This document shows positions 56,235 to 64,000 of a stretch of DNA of 64,000 nt, piece by piece. Position 1 is the first letter of the stretch. Each line of letters begins with the position of its first letter. The DNA comes from Alteromonas sp. KUL106 (GTDB lineage Bacteria; Pseudomonadota; Gammaproteobacteria; Enterobacterales; Alteromonadaceae), in contig NZ_BLIG01000037.1 in the NCBI RefSeq assembly GCF_009811415.1, positions 51,895 to 115,894 on the forward strand, written 5' to 3'. The translations under genes were made by a program, and so were the position numbers. Below the pieces are notes generated by a model. The model had not been told where the DNA came from and did not search any database. It was given only the letters and a program-made list of their open reading frames with translations.

Positions 56235-57398
56235 ATGTCAGCACGGTCATTACTTTCAATCATTGGGTGCATCATAGCCCTTTTTATTCTGCCGATTGGA
56301 AGCGGTGCTCATGCACAGTTAAATACTGCAACAGCGCAAAAAGAGAAGCTGGCTGAACTTCAGGCTGAACTTCGCGCTCGCCAACAGGTACTAGAAAATA
56401 ACAAGGCCAGTGCTCAGGAACTCGAGAATGTTCTAAAAAAATCGGAGCTTGAGATTGCAAAAGTAGCGAAGGCTTTGTCTACCACACGACAGGCGCTTCA
56501 AAACGTTGAGCAAGAGCAAAGTAAACTTGAAGAAGAGCAGGAAGGCCTGAAAGCCGCGATTCGAAATCAGCAGTCGTTGTTGTCCAGTCAGCTTAAAAGC
56601 GCATTTATGGCAGGGCATTACGACTATGCGAAAATGTTATTCTATCAAGATGATGCTCGCACATTTGAACGAATAATTACCTATTATCAATACGTTGCAA
56701 AAGCCCGCCAAGAGGAAATTGAAAGTTTTAGAAGTAACGTAGCGCGATTAGAAGAAGTGAACGCCGAACTTGATGAAAAGGCTCAGTCGCTTTTAGCGCT
56801 TAGAGAAGAACAGGAAGGCCAGCGTGCTGTTTTAATCACGCGTCAGGACGATAGGAAGACCACGCTTAAAAAGATAAACAAAACTATTGCGTCTGAAAAT
56901 CAGAAAATTGCGTCATTGCAGGCTGACGAGCAAGCGCTCAAAGAGGCTATTGAAGCTGCGCAAATTGCTGCAGAACGGGCTGCGCGTGAGGCCGAGGTCA
57001 GCATGAACGGACTGGTCAAATTAAAGGGTAAAATGAGCGCTCCGGTAAAAGGCAGGATCCGCAATCTTTTTGGAAGCCGTCGCCAGGGACAGGTCTCGTG
57101 GAAAGGCATCGTAATTGATGGCGCAGAAGGCGACCCGGTGAATAGTATTGCGCCAGGTAGGGTATTATATGCGGATTGGCTTCGCGGGTTCGGTTTGGTT
57201 GCTATCGTTGATCACGGCGAAGGCTACATGAGCGTTTACGGCCACAACCAAGCCTTACTTAAACAAGCTGGAGATGATGTAAGGCAAGGTGAACGCATCG
57301 CTCTTGTCGGGCGAAGCGGAGGTCAGGAATATCCTAATCTCTACTTTGAAATTCGCCACAAAGGTAAAGCACTTAATCCAAGAGCTTGGTTAGACTAG
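56235..57398 (+). CDS. envC: Murein hydrolase activator EnvC
   Basis: The 387-residue protein has a signal peptide (GAHAQ, cleavage about residue 28) and long coiled coils (about 30-250). The C-terminal LytM/M23 domain (about 265-385) is degenerate: the zinc-binding HxxxD is replaced by DGAEGD and the final HxH by YFE, leaving YMSVYGHN. Such proteins do not cleave peptidoglycan but activate amidases AmiA/AmiB at the septum via FtsEX. The TAG stop codon is the first trinucleotide of the repeat at 57395. Confidence 0.95.
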   Translation: MSARSLLSIIGCIIALFILPIGSGAHAQLNTATAQKEKLAELQAELRARQQVLENNKASAQELENVLKKSELEIAKVAKALSTTRQALQNVEQEQSKLEEEQEGLKAAIRNQQSLLSSQLKSAFMAGHYDYAKMLFYQDDARTFERIITYYQYVAKARQEEIESFRSNVARLEEVNAELDEKAQSLLALREEQEGQRAVLITRQDDRKTTLKKINKTIASENQKIASLQADEQALKEAIEAAQIAAERAAREAEVSMNGLVKLKGKMSAPVKGRIRNLFGSRRQGQVSWKGIVIDGAEGDPVNSIAPGRVLYADWLRGFGLVAIVDHGEGYMSVYGHNQALLKQAGDDVRQGERIALVGRSGGQEYPNLYFEIRHKGKALNPRAWLD

Positions 57399-57450
57399 GG
57401 CGTGTTGATCTTTGCTGCAAAAATGCACAGAAAAGACCAATACGGCCTGA
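57395..57450. repeat. Palindromic MITE-like repeat at the envC stop codon (copy 3 of 3)
   Basis: CTAGGGCGTGTTGATCTTTG starts at the envC stop codon. The right arm (AAAGACCAATACGGCCT) pairs with 13 of 17 bases of the left arm. The left 34 bases differ from the 7240 copy at only two positions. Confidence 0.72.
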
Positions 57451-57574
57451 TTTTGCTATTTAAGAATATCCTCAAACTAAGTTGAAACTGAGTCAGTTGT
57501 TGGTATTCTAGAAAAAACACAGCATTGTGTAGTGTGCGCTTAAATAATAATGATGAAAAACGGATGTGACTTAG

Positions 57575-58486
57575 ATGCTTTTGCGTCTGCTAATGCCTTG
57601 TTTAATCTTTGTTTTATGCGGGCTAGTTAGCCCTAAAGTAAAAGCAAAGTCAGACATAATCATAATTTTAGATGACCTGGGTTACAGGCCGTCCGATGTC
57701 GCTGCTTTCTCTCTTCCTAAAGAAATTACATTCTCTATTCTTCCGCAAACACCTTTAGCGTCTGAAATTGCGCAACGCGCCGATAAAGAGGGCAGAGCTG
57801 TCATGCTGCACATGCCTATGCAAGCGCAAAACGGAAAGAATATGGGGCCCCTCGGACTAACCACTGATATGTTCGCAGGAGCCATTACTCATAACCTGCG
57901 AAAAGCGATAAAAAGTGTGCCTAACGCCGTGGGCGTTAATAATCATATGGGAAGCGCATTCACTGGGCAGCCAAAAGCCATGGAAGCGCTTTTAAAAGAA
58001 GTGAAGCGGCAAGGGTTATTTTTTGTAGATAGTCGGACTACGGTACTCACTAAAGGTGAAGAAATAGCTGAGCGACTTGGTGTACCTAACGCTAGCCGAC
58101 AGGTTTTTCTGGATCATAAGCTAGAGCCAGCATTTTTGCTTAAGCAGTTTAACCAGATGAAACGCATTGCCAAAAAGAATGGGCACGTTGTGGTTATCGG
58201 TCACCCTCATCCAGAAACCGTCGATTTCTTGAAAACCTATTTACCCTCACTTGAAAAAGAAGGCTTCACCCTAACCTCGGTGGCCGACTACTTCTCACAT
58301 GCACCTAAAGTGGCCAAACAGTTTCCGCAAAAATATGTGGATACTGCAGCGCTGTTTGACGCTGTAAGTACTGAAAGTGGTCAGGTTGAGGAGCAAGGCG
58401 AGACATCGTCGTTAAACACTGAGCTTGCAGAGAGTGTGACTTCAAAAGGTACGTCAGTGGCATTGATTGTGAGCCCAGACGCTTAG
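57575..58486 (+). CDS. Divergent polysaccharide deacetylase family protein (YibQ-like)
   Basis: The 303-residue protein has a signal peptide (about residues 1-24). The divergent NodB-like domain (about 26-245) has IIIILDDLGYRPSD (metal Asp pair), LPKEITFSILPQTP, AVMLHMPMQAQN, VGVNNHMGSAFTG and VVIGHPHPETV. This matches the YibQ/DUF610 family found next to envC in many gammaproteobacteria. The substrate is unproven; the context suggests envelope polysaccharide or peptidoglycan. The C-terminal 60 residues are low-complexity. Confidence 0.93.
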   Translation: MLLRLLMPCLIFVLCGLVSPKVKAKSDIIIILDDLGYRPSDVAAFSLPKEITFSILPQTPLASEIAQRADKEGRAVMLHMPMQAQNGKNMGPLGLTTDMFAGAITHNLRKAIKSVPNAVGVNNHMGSAFTGQPKAMEALLKEVKRQGLFFVDSRTTVLTKGEEIAERLGVPNASRQVFLDHKLEPAFLLKQFNQMKRIAKKNGHVVVIGHPHPETVDFLKTYLPSLEKEGFTLTSVADYFSHAPKVAKQFPQKYVDTAALFDAVSTESGQVEEQGETSSLNTELAESVTSKGTSVALIVSPDA

Positions 58487-58576
58487 CACTTCAGTCTTAT
58501 TCCTCCCCAATTAGTCTATTTTAATCTCGTTAAGATCAAAATTTAATGCGGGAACGTTTCGTATTTTTAAGAGTCT

Positions 58577-58589
58577 GTTATAATATAAC
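58577..58589. promoter_or_regulatory. Zur-like operator core upstream of the MerC gene
   Basis: GTTATAATATAAC is the exact central core of the gammaproteobacterial Zur consensus (TGTTATAWTATAACA), 53 bases before the chosen MerC start. The outer flanks are less well conserved (GTCT on the left, GTCT on the right). Confidence 0.6.
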
Positions 58590-58641
58590 GTCTCTGGCGA
58601 TTTTATCGCGAACAAATTATTGAATGGTGGTAATTAGAGTA

Positions 58642-59070
58642 ATGACTCCAATTGACGAGAATCCAACAAAACTAGACAAACTTGGCATTTGGGTGTCGAG
58701 TTTGTGTGCGCTGCATTGTCTCGCGCTGCCTGTTTTGGTGCCTCTACTACCGCTCATTGGCTCAAGCTTTTTTGCACAAGTGTGGTTCGAACGAACTATT
58801 CTCACCTTTTCTCTGATTGTTGGGTCCGTCGCTTTGCTGAGTGGCGCTATTCGTTACCACGGCAAATACTACCCACTCGCATTGCTATTCACAGGTGGTG
58901 CTATCTACTGGCATAAAGATATTTTTGGGCATCACTATGAGCCCTTTACCATAGCTATTGGTGCATTCTTAATCGTAGCAGGGCACTGGGTAAATATGCG
59001 TTTGTGTAGGCAGTGTAAGTGCTGTAAGCGCACCGTTTTTTCGGAACACCTGTCTACTGAACTCAAATAA
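58642..59070 (+). CDS. MerC domain-containing membrane protein
   Basis: The start is placed at the ATG at 58642 (142 residues), preceded by TTAGAGTA; an ATG at 58624 would add six residues. There are four predicted membrane helices, with the metal-binding pair SSLCALHCLALP in the first and another cysteine cluster after the last (RLCRQCKCCKR). The MerC family comprises mercuric-ion or related metal transporters. There are no mer genes nearby, and the Zur-like operator upstream points to zinc homeostasis (inference). Confidence 0.88.
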   Translation: MTPIDENPTKLDKLGIWVSSLCALHCLALPVLVPLLPLIGSSFFAQVWFERTILTFSLIVGSVALLSGAIRYHGKYYPLALLFTGGAIYWHKDIFGHHYEPFTIAIGAFLIVAGHWVNMRLCRQCKCCKRTVFSEHLSTELK

Positions 59071-59092
59071 TCAGTGCCCGTTGTTTATAAAT

Positions 59093-59118
59093 AAAAAACG
59101 AGCCAACGGCTCGTTTTT
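59093..59118. terminator. Bidirectional terminator between MerC and glycerophosphodiesterase genes
   Basis: AAAAAACGAGCC-AAC-GGCTCGTTTTT has a 7-bp GC stem with A and T flanks between convergent genes. Confidence 0.9.
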
Positions 59119-59138
59119 CTTATTTGTCGGCGCTTGTC

Positions 59139-59828
59139 CTAGAACAGTACTTTACGAGCCGTATCAGGTACATTGGTAAATATACCTGTCACACCCCATT
59201 CCCTAAGCATTAGCATGTCTCTGGGCTCGTCAACGGTATAAACGAAAACGTCAAATCCATCTTGTTGGGCTGTTTTAACAAACTGCTTATCAACCGCATC
59301 TAACGCTATATTTACCGAATATGCGTTAAGCGTTCTTGCGCTTGCTGTACAGTCTAGTTCGTAACTGGCAGACAAGGCACCAATCTTTATTTCCGGCCAC
59401 TGGTGTGTAATAGCCTGTAACCAATGATGGTTGAACGACGAGATAAGAAGCTTATCAATACTAATGCCGCTTTCCTGCACCGCCGTTTTAACGTCTTTAA
59501 CCCAGCTATCAACGTCATGTAAATGTTTAATTTCAATATTGCACCATTTATCACACGGGACACAGTCAAGCGTTTCAGTCAGGGTTGGTATATGTTCTCC
59601 CTCACCGATGTCCATTTTTTTTAGCGCTTCCCATGTCACGTCCAACAAATAGCCTGGCTCGCGGGCTCTGCGCGCAAGCGTTCTATCGTGAAACACAATA
59701 ATGCCACTTTCGTGCTGATAGGTATCAAATTCAATGCCGTCAGCATTTTGTTTAAAGGCAAGATTAAACGCTTTGATTGAGTTTTCGGGGGCGACTTTAC
59801 TGGCCCCACGGTGCGCAAAAATTAGCAT
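59139..59828 (-). CDS. Glycerophosphodiester phosphodiesterase
   Basis: From the ATG at 59828 the protein is 229 residues; a GTG at 59837 with AAGGA close by is an alternative start. It is a TIM-barrel GDPD with the metal/catalytic motifs IFAHRGASKVAPENS and IEFDTYQHESGIIVFHD, then NIEIK and VYTVDEP. No signal peptide is present, so it is probably cytosolic, like UgpQ. It hydrolyses glycerophosphodiesters to glycerol-3-phosphate and an alcohol. Confidence 0.95.
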   Translation of the reverse strand: MLIFAHRGASKVAPENSIKAFNLAFKQNADGIEFDTYQHESGIIVFHDRTLARRAREPGYLLDVTWEALKKMDIGEGEHIPTLTETLDCVPCDKWCNIEIKHLHDVDSWVKDVKTAVQESGISIDKLLISSFNHHWLQAITHQWPEIKIGALSASYELDCTASARTLNAYSVNIALDAVDKQFVKTAQQDGFDVFVYTVDEPRDMLMLREWGVTGIFTNVPDTARKVLF

Positions 59829-59861
59829 AGGTAACACTATCCTTACGTGTAATATCGAGCG

Positions 59862-60737
59862 CTACGAATTATTAGCGTTGTGCAACTTATGGGTGTTGAG
59901 CGTTTCATAAATTGATGCTGACGTTATAAGTATTCCGCCAATCAACGCACTCCATCCGGGCTTTTCATTTAGCAAAATTATTGCGAGAAAAACGCCATAG
60001 AGTGGCTGCATACAAGCAATAAGAGAAAACGTTTTTGCCCTAAGGTGTCGAAGACTTGCGGCAATTAATGCATGAGGAAGGGCAGTGAAAACCGTACCCA
60101 ATAGTATTAGCATTATCCACGCGTCAACTGAAGCAGAGGCAATGGCTTCACTTCCTACCGGTAACATTAATACACTGATAACCAGTGTCTGCCATGCCAT
60201 AGCCTGCGCGCCGCTGTAGTGCTTGAAATGCTTGCGATGAATCAAATTTCTAAACGAATACAACACGGCCGAAGCAATACCGATTAACACACCAAGAGTC
60301 ACATCATTTTCCAGTGACGTTTCAGGCACGATTAAATAGACGCCAATGACCACAGTAAGGGTAGAAACGATGTCTTGCCAAACCAGCCTTACACGTTCGA
60401 AAAAGGGCTCGATAAGTACCGTGATAACGGGAAATGTAAACAAGGCAATCATGCCAACAGACACGCCGGCATACTGCATAGCGGCAAAATAGGTGACCCA
60501 ATGCAGCGCCATTATCACGCCTAAGCCAAGGGCAACGCCGTAGTCTTTTCTGGAATTTAGCTTTATTTTGTTCTTTGCCAGCTTCAAAAAGGCAAATAAC
60601 GCTATGCAGGCAAATACCGACCGAACAAGAGTAATGTCACTGGCACTAAGTGGTACAAGCCGAGAGAAAAGGGCGGTACCACCAAGTAAAATTACCGTGA
60701 AATGAAGTGATATCAGGCTTTTTTTAACAGCATCCAT
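59862..60737 (-). CDS. EamA/DMT-family transporter
   Basis: The 291-residue protein has ten hydrophobic helices arranged as two EamA repeats (for example LVRSVFACIALFAFLKLA and TVFTALPHALIAASLRHLRAKTFSLIACMQPLYGVFLAIILLNE). Members export or import metabolites such as amino acids. The substrate is not predictable. It starts three bases after psd ends and is probably cotranscribed with it. Confidence 0.93.
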   Translation of the reverse strand: MDAVKKSLISLHFTVILLGGTALFSRLVPLSASDITLVRSVFACIALFAFLKLAKNKIKLNSRKDYGVALGLGVIMALHWVTYFAAMQYAGVSVGMIALFTFPVITVLIEPFFERVRLVWQDIVSTLTVVIGVYLIVPETSLENDVTLGVLIGIASAVLYSFRNLIHRKHFKHYSGAQAMAWQTLVISVLMLPVGSEAIASASVDAWIMLILLGTVFTALPHALIAASLRHLRAKTFSLIACMQPLYGVFLAIILLNEKPGWSALIGGILITSASIYETLNTHKLHNANNS

Positions 60738-60740
60738 AAG

Positions 60741-61667
60741 TTAGCTGTCAGCGCCCTCTGACGGATTCTCATTATCTTCTTCAATGCCCGTTTCATCTGC
60801 GGCTAGCTCCGTTGACTTTAGCGCCATGGGTTCGCCAAGACGAGTGACCATACCAGGAGCAAGATCTTCAAAGTCAATCATGTCTTTTTCGAAACATACC
60901 ACAATGGTAGAGCCTAGTTTAAAGCGGCCAAGTTCAGCTCCCTTCTTTAGAAAAACCGCTGCTTCGCTGTCTTTTTCATACGACCAGTGCTGAACATTTT
61001 TGCCAGCAGGTGGGGTAACCGTACCTGCCCAAACAGTCTCGATGCTTGCCACAATAGTCGCGCCAACAAGTACCATCGCCATTTTGCCTACAGGGGTGTC
61101 GAACAGCGCTACTACACGTTCATTACGTGCAAACAGACCCGGAATATTTTGTGCTGTAAGTGGGTTTACCGAAAACAGTTCGCCTGGCACATACAACATG
61201 TCAGTAAGCGTGCCTTCAACAGGCATATGAATTCTGTGATAGTCGCGAGGGGCAAGATAAATCGTAGCAAATTTACCATTTTTAAACGGCGCAGCTACGT
61301 CAGGCTTTCCGCCTAATAATGTGGTCAGGCTAAAGTCGTGCCCCTTCGCTTGAAAAATGCTGTCGCTATGAATGTCGCCAAATTGGCTTACTGTTCCGTC
61401 AACGGCGTGGATAAGTACGTCATCGTTTTCATCAATAGTTCGCGCTTCAGGTTTAAGCGGGCGCGTGAAGAATTTATTAAAGCTGCGATAATGCTCTGGT
61501 TTTTCATGCAGCGCTTCAGTCATATCAACATTGTATTGCTTGATAAACAGCTTGATGAAAAAAGTGGTTACGCTACCCATTTCCGCTTCGGCAAGCTTGC
61601 CTACAAGTCGTGAAAGCAGGTGCTTTGGTGTTACGTATTGTAAATTAACTTTAAGCCAATCTAACAC
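60741..61667 (-). CDS. psd: Phosphatidylserine decarboxylase proenzyme
   Basis: The 308-residue protein carries the self-cleavage motif LGST in GRFKLGSTIVVCFEK, from which the pyruvoyl group is formed. Upstream, IYLAPRDYHRIHMP and VDGTVSQFG carry the catalytic His and Asp. It makes phosphatidylethanolamine at the inner membrane. The start is GTG with GGAGATA seven bases upstream. An acidic tail of about 20 residues follows the conserved core. Confidence 0.98.
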   Translation of the reverse strand: MLDWLKVNLQYVTPKHLLSRLVGKLAEAEMGSVTTFFIKLFIKQYNVDMTEALHEKPEHYRSFNKFFTRPLKPEARTIDENDDVLIHAVDGTVSQFGDIHSDSIFQAKGHDFSLTTLLGGKPDVAAPFKNGKFATIYLAPRDYHRIHMPVEGTLTDMLYVPGELFSVNPLTAQNIPGLFARNERVVALFDTPVGKMAMVLVGATIVASIETVWAGTVTPPAGKNVQHWSYEKDSEAAVFLKKGAELGRFKLGSTIVVCFEKDMIDFEDLAPGMVTRLGEPMALKSTELAADETGIEEDNENPSEGADS

Positions 61668-61696
61668 AAAATATCTCCGATTCTTTTATGCAAGTC

Positions 61697-61722
61697 ATAA
61701 CGCATTGCATACATGGCGTTAT
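61697..61722. repeat. Inverted repeat in the psd upstream region
   Basis: ATAACGC and GCGTTAT form a perfect 7-bp inverted repeat around a 12-base loop, 30 bases upstream of psd. It may be an operator or a leader hairpin. Confidence 0.35.
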
Positions 61723-61822
61723 TGTATCGTAAGTCGTGGTATTAAGAGCAACTTTAGGGTTATGAGTGCTTACACAAAAGCATAAGCACATGGTTCAAGC
61801 TGCAATATTTCGTCACCGTGCC

Positions 61823-61859
61823 AACAATGTAGTACATAAAGCGCGTGAACTACATTGTT
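61823..61859. repeat. 11-bp inverted repeat between rsgA and psd
   Basis: AACAATGTAGT and ACTACATTGTT form a perfect 11-bp stem around 15 bases. No T tract follows on the minus strand. It lies 51 bases after the rsgA stop and may end its transcript or be a REP-like element. Confidence 0.45.
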
Positions 61860-61910
61860 AGCCCGCTAATGAATTTGGTGCTACACGAGGTTATATGCCA
61901 AAGGCGGTTA

Positions 61911-62954
61911 TTAAGCCCCAGGTGGCTGACTGTGGCTGGGACGCTGCTCTTCCATCGTTGTTAAAATTCGATGGTAGCTGTCGAAGCGTTCAGCGCTGAT
62001 TTTCCCTTCTTCTACCGCTTCTCTTAGTAAACAGCCGGGGTCGTTGAGGTGTTTGCAGTCTCTAAATTTACAGCCGCCTAGATAATCTCTGAACTCAATA
62101 AAACCCCATGTAATTCGTTCGGTGGGAATATGCCATAAGCCAAATTCACGTACTCCGGGAGAATCAATTAAATCACCGCCAGCGGGGAGGTGAAGCAATT
62201 TTGCGGCGGTGGTTGTGTGTTGGCCTAGCCCTGAGTTATCAGAAATATCACCGGTTAATTCATCGGCGTCAGGAAGTACTTGGTTAATAAGGCTTGATTT
62301 ACCTACGCCAGACTGGCCTACGAAAACACTGATGCTATCGTTAAGATATTCATTGAGTTTGTCGATGCCTTCGCCGGTTTTACAGCTGGTGAATAGCACT
62401 TCGTAGCCTAAGTTTTCGTAGGTTCTAAGCTGCGTTGTGACGGTTGCCCGTTCATCTTCGCTAAGCAGCTCTACTTTATTCAGTACAATAAGTGGCGTGA
62501 TGCCTATGTCTTCACAGGCCACCAAATAGCGGTCGATAATATTCAGAGACAAGGTAGGTAAAATAGCGCTTACAACAATAATACGGTCGATATTCGCCGC
62601 TATAGGTTTAATACCATCGTAATAATCTGGGCGGGTAAGGACAGAGTGCCTGTCTTTAACAATTTCAATAACTCCACTTACACCCGATTCAGCGTCATCC
62701 CCTTTACTGAAAAATACCTTGTCGCCACATACGACAGAGTCTACCGTGCGGCGAATATGGCAGCGAGACACAACGCCGCTGATATCTTCAACATCAGCAT
62801 GTTTTCCGAACCGACCAATAACAGTCCCGCTCTCAAGCGTACTTTCATCTAGATTTGCTGCGCCCTTAGATGCGTGCTTTTCAAGCAAGCGTTTGCTTCT
62901 GTTGGCCGCAACTTGCCGTTTCTGTCTTTGTGTAAGTTTTGGTTTTTTCGCCAC
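61911..62954 (-). CDS. rsgA: Small ribosomal subunit biogenesis GTPase RsgA
   Basis: The 347-residue protein has an OB-fold N-terminal domain and a circularly permuted GTPase in which G4 (IVLNKVELL) precedes G1 ([17 protein letters not shown]). G3 is [11 protein letters not shown]. The C-terminal zinc-finger has [16 protein letters not shown]. It helps late 30S maturation. The start is GTG. It is divergent from orn, as in E. coli. Confidence 0.97.
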   Translation of the reverse strand: MAKKPKLTQRQKRQVAANRSKRLLEKHASKGAANLDESTLESGTVIGRFGKHADVEDISGVVSRCHIRRTVDSVVCGDKVFFSKGDDAESGVSGVIEIVKDRHSVLTRPDYYDGIKPIAANIDRIIVVSAILPTLSLNIIDRYLVACEDIGITPLIVLNKVELLSEDERATVTTQLRTYENLGYEVLFTSCKTGEGIDKLNEYLNDSISVFVGQSGVGKSSLINQVLPDADELTGDISDNSGLGQHTTTAAKLLHLPAGGDLIDSPGVREFGLWHIPTERITWGFIEFRDYLGGCKFRDCKHLNDPGCLLREAVEEGKISAERFDSYHRILTTMEEQRPSHSQPPGA

Positions 62955-63040
62955 GATTCTTTTCTAGTTTGACGTATACTGTGACAATAATACCGTTTGT
63001 AGGGCATGGTTGCCATGTCTGTAGCGCAAAGAGGAAAGTA

Positions 63041-63586
63041 ATGAGTAAACACGATACTAATCTTGTCTGGATAGACATGGAGATGACGGGACTGGATCCT
63101 GAGACTTGTGTAGTAATGGAAATTGCTACTATCGTCACTGATGCGCAGCTAAATATTTTGGCCGAAGGCCCAGTAATAGCAGTGCATCAAAGTGATGAGA
63201 TATTAAATAATATGGACGAGTGGTGCACTCGCGTTCACGGAGAAAGTGGGTTAACCGCCCGTTGCCGAGACAGTAAAATAAGTGTAGATGAAGCATCTGC
63301 CCAGACCATTGCTTTTTTAGAGCAGTGGGTGGATGCAGGTAAATCACCGTTATGTGGAAACACAATCGGGCAAGACAGACGCTTTATGGTGAAGTATATG
63401 CCAGAACTTGAGGCTTACTTTCACTATAGAAATATTGATGTAAGCACCATCAAAGAGCTTGCGCGTCGCTGGAAACCTGAAATTTTAGACGGTTTCGAAA
63501 AGAAAGGCGTACACCTAGCGCTAGACGATATTCGCGAGTCTATTGAAGAAATGCGCTATTATCGTGAGAAAGTGTTTACGATTTAA
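63041..63586 (+). CDS. orn: Oligoribonuclease
   Basis: The start at 63041 is fixed by GAGGAAA seven bases upstream and by the conserved N-terminus [18 protein letters not shown] (181 residues). It is a DEDDh exonuclease: Asp and Glu in [11 protein letters not shown], Asp in [11 protein letters not shown], and His/Asp in [12 protein letters not shown]. It degrades two- to five-nucleotide RNAs, including pGpG from c-di-GMP breakdown, which connects it with the GGDEF/EAL proteins elsewhere in the window. Confidence 0.98.
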   Translation: MSKHDTNLVWIDMEMTGLDPETCVVMEIATIVTDAQLNILAEGPVIAVHQSDEILNNMDEWCTRVHGESGLTARCRDSKISVDEASAQTIAFLEQWVDAGKSPLCGNTIGQDRRFMVKYMPELEAYFHYRNIDVSTIKELARRWKPEILDGFEKKGVHLALDDIRESIEEMRYYREKVFTI

Positions 63587-63626
63587 GCATTCAAACATTG
63601 AGGTGCAAAAAAAGTAGAATTAAAGG

Positions 63627-63654
63627 TTGCGTTACCCCAAAATTTTTGTAAAAT
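63627..63654 (+). promoter_or_regulatory. Promoter of the tRNA-Gly locus
   Basis: TTGCGT and TAAAAT are separated by 16 bases and followed by a GC-rich discriminator (GCGCACC), typical of stringently controlled stable-RNA promoters. It lies 34 bases before the first tRNA. Confidence 0.7.
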
Positions 63655-63687
63655 GCGCACCACTTCAAACGAAGTACCTCTTTTGTT

Positions 63688-63763
<76 letters not shown>

Positions 63764-63851
63764 AATTTTAAACCTGATAGTAAATTTTACTTTCAGTGAG
63801 CGTGAAAAGCGCGACCCCTAGTGGGCCCGCGACCGAGTGTCGGCCAGTTAG

Positions 63852-63880
63852 CGAATCTCGTTTCCCGCTCCAAATTTTAA
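63852..63880 (+). pseudogene. tRNA-Gly 3' remnant between the two tRNAs
   Basis: Twenty-nine bases (from CGAATCTCG through TCCCGCTCC to AAATTTTAA) exactly repeat the 3' end and flank of the first tRNA (63743-63771). The upstream part (63805-63850) no longer folds as a tRNA. It is a decayed third tandem copy or a recombination scar. Confidence 0.7.
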
Positions 63881-63925
63881 TCTAGGTCTCTAGATTGCCT
63901 ATAAGATGCACAGCATCGACTCTAT

Positions 63926-64000
<75 letters not shown>

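Overview
The window is a chromosomal segment of a marine gammaproteobacterium, very probably Alteromonas or a close relative in the Alteromonadaceae. The evidence is the arg cluster order argC-argB-argF-argG-argH-argA, an ast cluster followed by a DUF1338 gene, a DUF2982 protein, a TorF-type porin, and E. coli-like housekeeping synteny (mrcA divergent from pilMNOPQ-aroK-aroB-damX-dam; rpe-trpS; a rhodanese gene-grxC-secB-gpsA; envC next to a yibQ-like gene). There is no prophage, CRISPR array or intact insertion sequence. The interesting material lies between genes.

Layout. 1-4.7 kb: the 3' end of an RND efflux permease, a small membrane-protein ORF coupled to a DUF2982 gene, and a large 7TMR-type hybrid histidine kinase. 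5-10 kb: parC, then an H-NOX gas sensor with its partner PAS-GGDEF-EAL protein. 10.1-14.8 kb: arginine catabolism (argD/astC, astA, astD) plus DUF1338. 15.3-19.1 kb: an HDOD protein, pabA, trpS and rpe. 19.5-21 kb: a TorF porin and two small proteins. 21-30.2 kb: dam, damX, aroB, aroK and the type IV pilus assembly genes pilQPONM, all on the minus strand. 30.3-36.3 kb: mrcA (PBP1A), an NAD malic enzyme, a 30-codon peptide ORF and a YghU-type glutathione transferase. 36.4-40.1 kb: an unknown membrane-anchored protein, a TetR regulator and an EAL protein. 40.3-47.1 kb: the arginine biosynthesis operon. 47.6-53.6 kb: mgsA, a Spy/CpxP-like gene divergent from cpxRA, a lysophospholipase-like gene, trmL and a small exported protein. 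53.7-63.6 kb: gpsA, secB, grxC, a rhodanese, envC, a YibQ-like deacetylase, a MerC protein, a glycerophosphodiesterase, an EamA transporter, psd, rsgA and orn. The window ends in a tandem tRNA-Gly(GCC) locus.

Regulation visible in the sequence. The arg operon is preceded by two ARG boxes spaced 18-3-18, a 42-codon leader ORF ending in Arg codons, and an 18-bp stem with a T7 tract just before argC. This looks like an arginine attenuator layered on ArgR control. Exact GTAAA-N6-GTAAA CpxR-type boxes lie between the Spy-like gene and cpxR, and upstream of the exported protein at 53246. A Zur-like core precedes the MerC gene. Several intergenic palindromes appear to be dispersed repeats, including a family of about 55 bp found three times (7240, 21040, 57395), each time supplying the TAG stop codon of the neighbouring gene (parC, dam, envC).

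All assignments come from reading the translated sequences and comparing them with remembered family features; no searches were run.
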